From assembly GCA_026770615.1 (NCBI GenBank), contig MU631470.1, forward strand, positions 23,406 to 34,407: 11,002 nucleotides of DNA, read 5' to 3'. Positions 1-9,265 of this stretch are shown here, one piece after another (within the stretch, counting starts at the first letter, position 1; each line of letters starts with the position of its first letter). Under the pieces are notes generated by a model. That model was not told the origin of the DNA and ran no database searches. It saw only the letters and a program-made list of their open reading frames with translations. Both the position numbers and the translations under genes were made by a program. The DNA comes from Pavlovales sp. CCMP2436. Lineage: Eukaryota > Haptophyta > Pavlovophyceae > Pavlovales.

Positions 1-70
1 GGCACACTACCGGAGATCCATCGGCACGCGCGGTGGCGCCCAAGCCAGCGCAGCCGACTAAGGCACGCAG

Positions 71-381
71 CAGGCAATGGGCGACGCAGCGCTCAGACCA
101 GCACAACATTCAGAAGAGTCAGACGCCAGCTTGAATCCCTATCATAAATATAAAGCGGCTCAGCAGTTTTCAAGAGGTCTGGGTCTGAGAGCTTCATGTC
201 AAACACGCCTCAGAGAAGGCGTTGGGCATTCTGTCTATGCTGAGGCCTCATGCGCCGAATGCGGGCTGCAATGACGCATATAGCATTACATGCTGTATTT
301 ATATTTATGATAGGGATTCAAGCTGGCGTCTGACTGTTCTGAATGTTGTGCTGGTCTGAGCGCTGCGTCGCCCATTGCCTG
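71..381. repeat. Foldback element: 84-bp inverted repeat around a 143-bp spacer
   Basis: Bases 71-154, reverse complemented, match bases 298-381 over 84 positions with a single mismatch that I can find. The spacer, 155-297, carries its own short inverted repeat (gcctcag at 207-213, ctgaggc at 240-246), so the whole unit could fold into a long hairpin. I see no target-site duplication at the outer edges and no transposase reading frame, so a non-autonomous foldback/MITE-like element or a segmental inversion are both possible. The short frame that starts with ATG at 77 lies inside the left arm and is not treated as a gene. The arms are seen directly; the mobile origin is inference. Confidence 0.85.
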
Positions 382-1600
382 TATTTACATATTAGCGGCT
401 TAGCATGGTTCAACAGGTGTTGTTAAGTCACTGCCACTGGCTTGGTCGACGTCAGGCTGAGGTCGAGCGATCGACCCAAACCCTAATGCACCAGCACACA
501 TGCATAGTTGGTCGAGATCCCAAGCCCCTGCCAGGCTAGTCTGAGCACCATCGATATGGAAGGCGCATCAGTCAAAATCATGCCGCGTGCAGTTTGACCA
601 TAACATGTCAGCAAATCTACCTTGCAGACAGACATCGCATCACTCCCGCGGGCCAGGTTCGGCACCCGTGGCGATCAGGCCACCGCCTTGACCCCGTCTG
701 CTGTGCACCTTGCGTTCCACCCGGCCGCGCACGCCGCAGGAATGTTATGCACGTACGAAGGAGCAAACCGCAAAAACTGCCAAATGCACATGTGCTCCAA
801 CGTCGATGCGCGCGGAGAAGAGCTGCTTGCAGGATGTGCGAGCTGGGGGGCGGCGGTACTAGGGTACTTGCGGCGGCCCGCCATGTCTGATGACTCGAGT
901 CGCAACGCCTGCTTCTCGACGACCTCGACTTTGGGTATGTGTTCAACAGTCACCAAAGGTTGATTCCGCGTGCCGGCAACCGTCCGGAACGGTCAGGCAT
1001 GAACTCCCTCGGCCGCGAAGGCGCAGAGGGGCGACGGGTCGTACCACAAGACTCGCGTCCAACCTCGGCGAGCCTATGCCACGCCGGAGCTCGACCACAT
1101 TCTTGAAGACTGCGCGCGTAAGGATTTGGGCCTTGGGGATGTTGGGCGTGGACAGTCGTGAGGGATTCTGGAGGAGCCGGGAGGACGTCTAACGGGTGCA
1201 GAGTTGGACAGGCGCCGCGTGTACCTCGATACCGCAATATTTACGGCATCGAATATGTCAGTGCGTGTACCTACCGTCGCGCTGCACGTGGTTGCACGCT
1301 CGAACGTGCCAATGTTGGCTCGAGCTCGATCACCTCTCCCCGGGCGTGCAGGGTGTCGGCTCCAGCTCCCCGGGAAGGATCGGCTTGTTCAGCGCGATCA
1401 GCTGAGTTTGTGATGGCACCGGAGTCGGGCACTGGCCACATGGACGCGATCACCAGGCATCGATTCAAGCGCTTAGCGAGGAAATTTGCGCCTCAAAGAG
1501 AGCGCCAATCGCGGTGTTCTGGCGCGAAGGGGAATTCAAAAAGTAATTCCTGGAAATTTGGAACACTAAAATTATTTCGTTTCACAGTGTGGATCGACCA
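382..1600. other. Intergenic stretch with no supportable gene
   Basis: This stretch has moderately GC-rich sequence with many short overlapping frames on both strands, none longer than about 150 codons and none with a domain I recognise. Codon-scale composition does not favour one frame over the others. A minus-strand frame at 675-956 contains a short string faintly like the end of a Ty3/gypsy reverse transcriptase, but nothing around it supports that. It could hold decayed mobile-element sequence; I cannot assign it. Confidence 0.5.
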
Positions 1601-2199
1601 ATGAGCTTAAACCGACCTAGCTTAAACCGCTCGCAAAGAAAAAAAAACGGAAAACTCGCGCAAAAAGAAAGAGACGAAGCGGCCAATTGACCTGGGCAGC
1701 GCTGTAGAGTGTAGTTAGGCTATGCCGATATTTGGGGTGTTTATTGGTCGGGCTCGACGAGCTCTACTTTAAACATATATAGAATCTCTATAGACAAGTA
1801 TTAATTGGTGGTCCATGGTGGTCAATTATATTTCAATTAGTGCAAGTTAATTATTTTAATTTAAGAATCTCAAAGGAATAAAACCGAATCCACAATTCGG
1901 AATTTAGATTAGAATAATTGTGGCCGCATACTTTGTGATAGGGTCTAACTATTCTAACACCCTTCAGCCCAGGGTGGGTCGGGCCCACCCCTTCACTGGC
2001 AAGGATCCTCCTGGATTTGTCGATGAAAAGTTAACGGCACACATCTATGGGTGCCGACACCTCGCACATCACGCCAGTTTTTCTATCTCGCACCTCACGT
2101 CGTGTGTTGTCAGTGGGATTTTCCACTCACGACTGTCGGCGAACGCTTCAGATGCTTGCCTCGCCACAGGCGCCATGCCCCTACCCCGACCAGGGGAGT

Positions 2200-2217
2200 A
2201 CCCCGACAGGTCGGGGT
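2200..2217. repeat. Short perfect palindrome (8-bp arms, 2-bp centre)
   Basis: The sequence is accccgac-ag-gtcggggt. A further copy of taccccgac lies just upstream at 2182-2190. It may be a chance hairpin, a protein-binding palindrome or a remnant of repeat DNA. Only the symmetry is seen; no role is shown. Confidence 0.55.
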
Positions 2218-2257
2218 CTGCAAGTTGGGAGGCGTTAAAAGAACTGTTATAAACTGT

Positions 2258-2266
2258 TATAAAAAA
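2258..2266 (+). promoter_or_regulatory. Possible TATA element upstream of the large receptor gene
   Basis: TATAAAAAA lies on the plus strand about 370 bases before the chosen ATG. This would imply a long leader unless transcription starts nearer the ATG. The sequence is in an AT-rich stretch, so chance occurrence is likely. No other core promoter motif stands out between here and 2634. Confidence 0.2.
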
Positions 2267-2633
2267 GCGAAAGCAGTTGCGGGATTTTTAAGGTGCACAT
2301 AGAAAAAAGTTTAGAGCGATATATGGAAAAGTACATTAACGAAAAAAGTATGTACATAGAAAAGAACATTTTTTTGCCTCAACAGCTCAAAATGAAAGCG
2401 GCTGCTGTAAGTGCGCGTCATCAGGGAAGTGCGAGAAGTGTGGGGAAGTGATAGGTGTGAGGCGTGACGCTCGAGCTAGTGTTCCTCTCTGCCCAACGTG
2501 AGCCACAGCGTATCCCGCCGCGCACCCGCCTGCCCGCCGCGTCCCGAGGCGCGCCGTCCGGCCCCGATCCTGTGCGGGCCGTCCGCGCGGGGGCTGACCG
2601 AGCGTGCCATCCATCCCCGCTCCTGTGCGCAGC

Positions 2634-5600
2634 ATGAGCGCGCGACTCAGCTGCTTGCTGCTCGTGCTGCTGCTGCGTGGGGCGGCGGCTCCCGCTCCTG
2701 TGCCTCTGGGCGGGGCCGGCGATTTTGTCATACTGGCCAAGACAGCCATCACTGAGGTGGGGGGCGGTATCATTACCGGCAACATTGGCCTCAGCCCAAA
2801 CGCGGCTTTGGCCATCACGGGCTTCGCCCTGACTGCAGATGGCTCGAACCAGTTCGCCACGTCGGCGCAGGTCTCGGGCCTGGTCTATGCGTCAGACTAC
2901 GCCGTGCCCACGCCGGCGATGCTGACGGCCGCTGTCAGTGCCATGGAGGCGGCCTATACCGACGCGGCCGGCCGCCCGCTCTCGCACGTGTCAAACGCAG
3001 AGAACTTCGACGGCATCCTCGGCGGCAAGATTTTCACGGCGGGCGTCTACAAATGGAGTACAGACGTTTCGTTCGCCCTGGACATCATCCTCAGCGGCTC
3101 CGTCGACGACGTCTTCATCTTCCAGATAGCCGGCAACTTGCTCGCGGGGAGTGCTGTAAAGGTTCTGCTCGTCGCCGACGGTAGCGGCCATGGCACGCCC
3201 TGGGCCTCGAATATAATATGGCAGGTGGCCGGCTACGCCTCTCTCGGAACCGCCGCGCACCTGGAGGGCGTTCTCCTGGTCAAGACCCACTGCGCCGTCA
3301 ACGCTGGCTCCTCGATTAACGGCCGGGTCCTAGCACAGACGGCGGTAACTCTTGAAACCAGTGCGATTATCACGCAATCCACGTCCATTGGGCTGCACGC
3401 GCCCGTGCTGAATGGCGCCGCCTTCGCCCCGACCGGCTCGCAGCTCATTCTCACTTTCGACAGCCAGCCCACCGACCGCGGCGGGATGGCGGGCGTGGGG
3501 CAATGTGCGCTCGTACTCGCCGCCGCGACGGTCACGACCATCCGCGGCGGCGGTACGGACGAGCCGCTCTGCTACTGGCAGGACGACTCGACGCTGGTCG
3601 TCAACCTTGACTACCAGACCCTGCTGGCGCCGGGCTCCACGGTGTCTTTGCTCGACGGTGCGATCCGCCCCGCTCTCTCGACGAGCCCGTGCCCCAGCCC
3701 GCTCTGCGCTGTGGGCTCGGTGACGATCGACATCAACTTCCCCTGCGGTGGCGTGGCTTGCACACAGCCTGTCGCCGTCGTCTCGGGCTCTCCGCAGATC
3801 AGCGCGTGTCCCAGCGAGGTGCTGAAGCTTGACGCCTCTGCCTCAAACGGCGGCGGGATCAAGCCGCTTGCATACGCATGGCGCGTCGACCCGACACGCT
3901 CCAACTTCGCCGACGAGCTCAACGCGCGGCTCGAGCAGCTCGACGGCAATGATGCTGTTGCGATCGCGCTTGGTGACCTGCCGCTCGGCGGCACGCAGTT
4001 CGTTTTTCTCGTGAATGTGTCATCTTCTCTCGGCCTCGCGTCTGAGACCGTCGAGTTTGTCGTCAAGCGCTCAGGCGGTGCCGAGCCGTCGCTCTCAATC
4101 GACGGGCCTCCTCAGCGCATCGCGCGGCCAGCGCTGGCGACGCAGCTGCTCGGCGTCGCAACACTGGCCGCTTGCTGGCAGGTTTCGAAGGGCGTGCAGA
4201 TCGACTTTGAGTGGACCTTGGTCAACATAACCCACAGCGCGACGGGCGTGCCGGCGCCCTCCGCCGTGCGCGACGCGCTCGTGTTGCCATCGCCGCTGCG
4301 TTCGTCTCTGCTGCTGCCGCCCTTCTCGCTGCTCTCGGGCTACACGTACGTGCTGAACCTGCGCGCGCAGATGGCCACCGACCCGAGCGTCTTCTCGGAC
4401 GCGCAGGTGGCTCTTGACGTGCGCGCGCAGCCTCTGCAGCTGCTCATGAGTGGCGGCGACCGGCGCCTCTCCGCCGCCGAGCCGTTTGATGTGGACGCCT
4501 CGCGGTCCTACGATCCCAACGTGTGCCTCTTCCACGCGCAGACGGGCAAGCTGCTCGAAGATGCAGCTCTACTTTTTGGCTGGGGCCTGCGCGCCGTGGC
4601 CAACGGCGTGGCAGCCGAGGCGCTTGCCTTCCCGGCGGGCACCACCACCACTGGCCGTGTACTGCAGCTGCAGCTGCCGCCCGGTACGTACGCGATCACG
4701 CTGACGCTCTCCAAGCCGAGTACCGGGATCGCAGACTCCACGACCACGCTATTTGTAGAGCTGATCGTAGGTGCGTGTCCCTCCATCGTCTTCGAGGCGC
4801 TGACCGAGCTCAAGTTCAACCCGACATGGAGCGCCAGCACCGCGCGCGTTGCGCTGCAAACGAGCCTCGACGCGGCTTCGCTCGCGCTGCAGGCGGCTGG
4901 CGTGGTCTCGTACGCGTACGAGTGGAAAGCTTACGTGCGCGTGGCGGGCGTGACTCTGCCCTTCGGTCTCGACCTGGCCGATACGGGCGCGGTCACCACC
5001 ACCGGCCTCAGCAAGCCGAACCTAGCCTTCCGATCGGGCGCACTCACCGGCGACGCCTTCTACCGCTTCGAGCTTACTGTGACGGGCGGCCCGCAGCCCG
5101 CGTTCGGTGCGGTGGACATGCAGCTGAATCGCGCACCGTGGGGCGGTGGCCTCTTCGCAAGCCCCGCCTTGGGCATCGCGCTAGTCACGGCCTTCGAGCT
5201 GCGCGCCCTCGGCTGGACGGACGATGCGGACGACCTTCCACTGCGCTACGGCTTCGAGTTCGAGCGCTTTGCAGGGGCTGTCGCCATCACGCTCGCCGAC
5301 GTGCAGGCGCTGCCCGCGCTCGGCATGACACTCGCCGAGGGCGCCAGCGGCTTCGCGTGCGTACGCGTGATCGACGCGTACGGCGCCGAGACGCTCGCGC
5401 GCACGCCGCTCGTGATCAACCCGCCGCCGGTGCTCTCGTGCGATGACATGGTTCAGCTGCTGGAAGAGGCCGAGCTCGCCGTGCTCCTCGGCGCGAGCTC
5501 CTCGGCCAAGCGCCGGCTGCAGATGCTTGCCGACTATTTCGGCCGGCAGCTCGCCGCTTGCGATGCAAACGGGGACGGTCAAGTCGACGAGGGCCTTGCG

Positions 5601-8600
5601 AGCAACGCGCCGCAGGCCGCCAACGCCTCTGGCTTCGATTCGGTGGGCTACTCCGCCAACTCGAGCCTCCCGTTCCTCAACCGCATGCTGGCCATCTCCG
5701 CCTCCGCCTCCGCCACCGCCGTCTCGACCGAGACGAGCCGCCGCCAGTCTGCCGGCACACTCGACGCGATCCTCCTGGACCCTGACCTCCTCAACGGCGC
5801 TGCTCAGGCCGACGGCAGCGCGCAGCTCGCCGCGATCGCGCAGGGTGCAATCGCCGGCGGCGGCGCCGACCAGACGACCGCCGACGCGCTCGTGAGCGCG
5901 CTCGGCTCGGTACTCGTCGCGAACGTCTCACGCGCGACCGCCGTGCAGTACGACGCTACCAACGCCGCCGCCATCGCCGCCGCTGGCGCCCTCGCGCGCG
6001 CCTTCGTCGTCGGTGCGTTGTCCGGCGAGCAGGTTCGTGAGGCGCTTGACCCGGCCATCAGCGTCTCGGCCGCGCGTGCCTTCGCCGCCTCGCTCGCCAA
6101 CTCGACACGCGCAGCGCCCGGCGGCGTTGGATCAGTCGTGCTGCCGCTCTCTGTCTTCGACGGGCAAGACGGCGCCGCCATAGACGGCGGCGTAGACGTG
6201 CTCATGTACAAGTTTGCGCGCAACGTGCACTCTGATGACCAGGCGCAGGAGACGCTGCAGACGGACCTACTCTCAGTAACGCTCGCGTCGGTTTCGGGAG
6301 CGGCGCCGCTCACGATTGAGGGGCTGGCTGCGCCCATCGTGCTCGCGATCCCTCTCGCCGCCAATGCCACAGCCGAATTCACGGCGGTTTGTGGCTACTG
6401 GGACACGGCAGCGCAGGCCTACCTGATCGACGGCTTAACTACGGTCGCGCCGCCTTTCGGCGAGAACGCGTCGCTGCTCTACTGCACATCCACGCACTTG
6501 ACGGACTTTGCGGGTATCATAATACCGACCAGCACGGAAGAGCTCGAGGCGGAGGCAACGGTCCATGTGCGTGCTTGCTGCCCAAGCTACTGTCCCCTCG
6601 CCCCCGCAGCGTGATAACACACACACGCACACACTGACGCCACCCACTCACACACACACACAACCCTTTCGGCAGGTGAACACATTCTCGACCAAGCAGG
6701 CTGCGGCGGCGCTGGGCAACGTGGACATTGTCATCCTCACTGATAACGCGGTAATCTACGGGCTCGTGCTCGGGTTGAGCGGCATTTGCGCGCTTTCTGT
6801 CGGCCTCCTCTGCTTCCTCGACTACCAGGCGCACCTTCGCACCCTCGCGCGCCTCGCGGTGCAGGAGGCGGCGCACGAGGCGGCCGTGTTGGCCGCCGCC
6901 ACGCGCCACGCCGCGGTCGCGGTCGACGCGCTTACGATCGGGCGCAAGGAGTTTGTCTCGATCAAGCTCAACCAGCTGGTTGCAACCAAATGCGCCGTAC
7001 ACATCCAGAGCCACGCGCGTGGCCGGCAGGCGCGGCAGAAGCTCAAGCCCCGAGATGGCGCGGAGACGGCGCCGCTCGGACAGGTCTCACGTCATGAGAG
7101 CTTGTGGCGCGACATGCGGCATCTGCCCGCGCAGCTGCGCGACAAAATTAGGGCAGATCACTCGCTGCTCGGCATTTGGTTTGCAGACCCCGAGGAGCAG
7201 TCGCGCGCCGAACTCGCACAGCGCTTCTTCCTACTGGTCATGCTGGCAGTCGTGATTGAGCTATTGCTTTTCGCCCCGGACCCAGCGCAGGACCCCGGAG
7301 TCGTCGAGAAGGCGGCAACCTTCCAGCTCTCTGTGGTCGCCATTGTGGTCAACTCGGTGCGCTTCCACTATCTGCTCCCACTATCTCAGATTGTCTGCCT
7401 ACTATCTGCCTACTGTCAAGCGCCTTCCGTGATGTTGACCCAGTCTGCAACCCAATCTGCAACCCAATCTGCAAATCAGGTGATAACGGCCTTCCTCGCT
7501 GTGCCGGCTATCTTTCTTAGTGGCATGGTCTTCACATGGGGGCACGGGCGCTCCACGCCGCTCGGCGAGCGCCTCGCCGCACGGCTGCTCGGCGGGGACG
7601 CATTACGTGTGGATGATGCCCTCGTCAAGGCGGCAAAAGATCCTGAGCGCCGCGATGACGCTCAGGCCCGGCGCTCGAGCGGGAGCGGGAGCTTTGCTCG
7701 CACTCGAGTACTGAGGTACGCCGTGACGCGGAGGGGCAATGCGAATCTGAGGACTGGCCTTCCCCATTACCGCCGCGCCGCGGTCGGCGGTGAGGAGGAC
7801 GGCGCTGGTGGCGCGCCGGCAGCGGACAAGGCGCAATATACCATTGACTTCGAGCGGCGGCGGCGCGCGGATACCGAGCAGGGTGGCACTGGCGGTGCTT
7901 CGGCAGCGGATGAGAAGCCGCCGCTGCGCTCGCTGTGGGTTCCGCCGGGCCCGCGGCCACCACGCCCGACCCTTGGTGCGCCGCAGGCTGCTGCTTCGCC
8001 ACTTGGGTTGCAACTCTTGCGGCTCCTGAGTCTGGCGGCGCCGCCGCCTGCCGCGACGCTTCGGCGTCGGTCAACTTTACTAGCGACGGACGTGGCGCAC
8101 AATCTGACGGACGATGTGGTGCGGAAGTTGCGCTCAAAGTTCGCGCGCTATGACAGAGACGAGTCGGGGTTCGTTAGCACCGCCGAGCTTGGCGTGCTTA
8201 TGCGCGATCTGGGCTTCACGCTCTCGCGCCGCCGCTTGGCAGCCCTCGCAAGCGAGCTCGACGGTGGCGGCGACGAGGCGGGCATCAAGTTTACGGCGCT
8301 GGTGCGTTGGTACGATGGATTGGTGCAGAAGGCGATCAATCGCAAGCTAGAGCGGCAGTCGGGCTGGCGCAAGCATGCAGCGGCCCTCGGGCGCGCAACC
8401 ACGCTGCCGCCGCGCGTGCGCATCGTGATCGCGTGGCTGCTCGTGTGGGCGGTGTTTGTGGCGCTCGCTCTGCTAGCGGTGGTGTACGGGCGCGTTTTTG
8501 GGCCGCAGCAGACGCAGCTCGTGATCACCAGCTTGGGCATAGCGCAGGCGCAGACCATCTCGTTGCAGGAGCCCTTGCTCATCGTTGTGCTGGCGCTATT

Positions 8601-8706
8601 GCCCGCGCTCATCGACCGCATCGCGCCCGCAGACTCCTTCGGCGCCGAGTTTATCGGCTCGTGGGCTGAGGTCTTCCTCACCCCAATCAGGATCCTCTTC
8701 AACTAG
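2634..8706 (+). CDS. DUF3494-REJ-GPS polycystin-1-like membrane receptor (spliced)
   Basis: Predicted type I multi-pass surface protein. Exon 1 is 2634-6566. An intron at 6567-6675 keeps frame (phase 0). The rest runs from 6676 to a TAG at 8704-8706, with a probable second in-frame intron at 7357-7479. Length is 1,987 residues, or 1,946 if the second intron is removed. The ATG at 2634 is the first in frame (an upstream in-frame GTG at 2604 is not a credible start) and opens a signal peptide, MSARLSCLLLVLLLRGAAA. Order of parts: DUF3494 about 26-248; beta segment with a Cys/Trp motif about 255-375; PKD/REJ-like 378-932; GAIN-like linker; GPS 1253-1294; TM1 about 1335-1360; IQ motif 1421-1431; TM2 about 1492-1512; TM3 split by the putative intron; EF-hand 1804-1815; two last helices about 1892-1917 and 1943-1960. 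The TM pattern resembles polycystin-1 TM1-TM5, without PLAT or channel. Ligand and function are unknown; adhesion or ice/polysaccharide contact coupled to calcium is inference. Confidence 0.85.
2709..3378 (+). other. DUF3494 (ice-binding-protein type) domain of the receptor
   Basis: Residues about 26-248 carry the full family pattern in order: an LGGAGDFVILAKTAIT-type opening, TGNIGLSP, an alpha-helical insert ending in an AYTDAAGR-type string, a LGGKIFTAGVYKWS-type strand, VFIFQIAG, NIIWQVAG, a LGTAAHLEGVLL-type strand, and NGRVLAQTAVTLE near the end. Length is normal for the family, and nothing appears truncated. Known members are beta-solenoid proteins, many of which bind ice or help cells attach to it, mostly secreted or on bacterial adhesins. 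Sitting just after the signal peptide, this copy would be the outermost part of the receptor. Whether it still binds ice cannot be judged by reading; loss of that activity is possible. Confidence 0.9.
3766..5430 (+). other. PKD/REJ-like extracellular region of the receptor
   Basis: Residues about 378-932. Three REJ-family signatures are visible: LKLDASASNGG near residue 397, FDVDASRSYDPN near 618, and GWTDDADDLPLRYGFEF near 860, the last preceded by the usual NRAPWGGGLFASPALG-type run. This is the arrangement seen in polycystin-1 and sea-urchin egg-jelly-receptor relatives across protists. The region is a long beta-rich stalk between the outer DUF3494 domain and the membrane-proximal GPS. Individual repeat boundaries cannot be set by eye. 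Confidence 0.75.
6390..6515 (+). other. GPS autoproteolysis motif (end of a GAIN-type domain)
   Basis: The motif opens with C1253 in VCGYW (W1256) and ends with CTSTHLTDF, C1284 and H1288-L1289-T1290. In GAIN domains the chain is cut between L and T of HL-T, and the two parts stay bound. The catalytic His and the Thr are intact, so cleavage is plausible. Of the four usual cysteines only the first and third positions remain; the second (here G-L) and fourth (here Ser) are both absent. The first membrane helix follows about 45 residues later, as expected. Confidence 0.8.
6567..6675 (+). other. Intron 1 of the receptor gene (109 bases)
   Basis: The donor GTGCGT at 6567 and the acceptor TTCGGCAG ending at 6675 join a codon-complete exon 1 (ending ...ATVH) to VNTFSTK in the second frame, phase 0. 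The intron carries an in-frame stop (TGA at 6612-6614), a CA-rich microsatellite-like tract and a ctgac string near 6634 that could serve as a branch point. The join places the first membrane helix shortly after the GPS, where this family has it, and this is the main support. Confidence 0.8.
7003..7035 (+). other. IQ calmodulin-binding motif in the loop after TM1
   Basis: The encoded string IQSHARGRQAR (residues 1421-1431) fits the IQxxxRGxxxR consensus exactly. It lies between TM1 and TM2 in a basic stretch. With the GPS outside the cell this loop is cytosolic, where calmodulin or a related EF-hand protein could bind. Polycystin-1 has a PLAT domain in this loop; none is seen here. Confidence 0.75.
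7357..7479 (+). other. Probable in-frame, stop-free intron 2 (123 bases)
   Basis: GTGCGC at 7357 and AATCAG ending at 7479 bound 41 codons with no stop, so the frame stays open whether or not it is spliced. The insert is pyrimidine-rich and made of short repeats (ctatctg-type units, then aacccaatctgc-type units), unlike flanking codons. It interrupts a hydrophobic segment. Removing it joins LSVVAIVVNS to VITAFLAVPAIF, restoring one TM3 helix, and leaves both the IQ and EF-hand loops on the cytosolic side. Transcript evidence is lacking; an exonic insertion is the alternative. Confidence 0.65.
8152..8187 (+). other. EF-hand calcium-binding loop before TM4
   Basis: DRDESGFVSTAE (residues 1804-1815 in unspliced numbering) has Asp at 1, Asp at 3, Ser at 5, Gly at 6, Val at 8, Ser at 9 and Glu at 12, a near-ideal EF loop with flanking helices (LRSKFARY before, LGVLMRDLGF after). 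A second, degenerate loop (ELDGGGDEAGIKFTAL) follows at the usual EF-pair spacing. Calcium binding by the first loop is likely. Confidence 0.85.
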
Positions 8707-8919
8707 AGCTAGCTGCTGCTGCCCGGGCTGGAAGAACTTCCTTTTCGTGCCAGCCCTGGCTTGCCTTAGTCTGCCCCGCGGGGGTGCAGCCCTCGCCAGT
8801 CTGCACCAGTCTTGATCTCGTTTGTACTTGAAGTTGGCGTGTCGGTCACGTATAGATCTATAACATTAGTTTGCATTCTCCTTATTGTAAATTGAATCTG
8901 GACCAGACACGACATGCTC

Positions 8920-8925
8920 AATAAA
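8920..8925 (+). terminator. Candidate polyadenylation signal of the receptor gene
   Basis: AATAAA lies about 215 bases after the stop codon, in AT-richer DNA. A TTGTAAA string at 8885-8891 is an alternative, since some algae use TGTAA-like signals. No cleavage site can be fixed from sequence alone. Confidence 0.4.
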
Positions 8926-9265
8926 TATGCTCTGCGGCGCGGCCACGGCGATCTTATCAGCGCAGCGCGGTAGCCATTTGTGGGGTTCGATGCGCTGAGA
9001 CGGAAAAGCGTTCGCGAGTCGCAGCGCCCAGACTCATGATCTCCAGCAATCTCAAGAATCATCCTTCCAACTTGGCCGAGTCGTGCTGCGCCTTATGAGC
9101 ACGAACTTGGGCTTGTCGCTCGTCCATCTTCTTGTCGAGCCCCACCTTGCTCGTCCTTCTTGCCGAGCACGAGCCGCCGCCTTCTTCTCTAGGCGCGCCC
9201 TCGCGGCGCGTCCCCACGCGGCGTGCGCACCCGCCGGTGAGCGCACAGCGGCGAGTTCGCGCACG

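Larger units (their letters stand above)
1600..2390. other. AT-rich spacer with short tandem repeats
   Basis: No gene is seen here. The stretch includes two copies of agcttaaaccg (1604-1614 and 1619-1629, period 15), an A-rich purine tract near 1634-1680, an AT-rich block at about 1765-1920, and two adjacent copies of aactgttata near 2242-2262. Composition switches sharply to GC-rich at about 2400, just upstream of the large gene. Confidence 0.6.

Noticed and set aside
480..487. Telomere-like ccctaa string.
   Set aside because: Only one copy, with no array.
675..956. Minus-strand frame with a string like the end of a Ty3/gypsy reverse transcriptase (WQFLRFAPSYVHNIP).
   Set aside because: The match is one short run, and no catalytic YxDD, RNase H or integrase motif is found in neighbouring minus-strand sequence.
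1158..1604. 148-codon plus-strand frame.
   Set aside because: It has no recognisable domain, overlaps other equally open frames and has irregular composition. It looks like a chance frame.
2604..2633. Start of the receptor at an upstream in-frame GTG.
   Set aside because: GTG starts are not expected in a nuclear gene, and the ATG at 2634 gives a clean signal peptide.
4523..5446. 307-codon plus-strand frame inside the receptor gene.
   Set aside because: It is an Arg-rich out-of-frame shadow of the GC-rich REJ-coding sequence, which shows clear family motifs in its own frame.
6565..6675. A separate second gene starting at the ATG at 6565.
   Set aside because: The first ~37 codons are microsatellite-derived and lie in a well-formed intron. 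The downstream part begins with the TM1 region that belongs directly after the GPS of the upstream exon.
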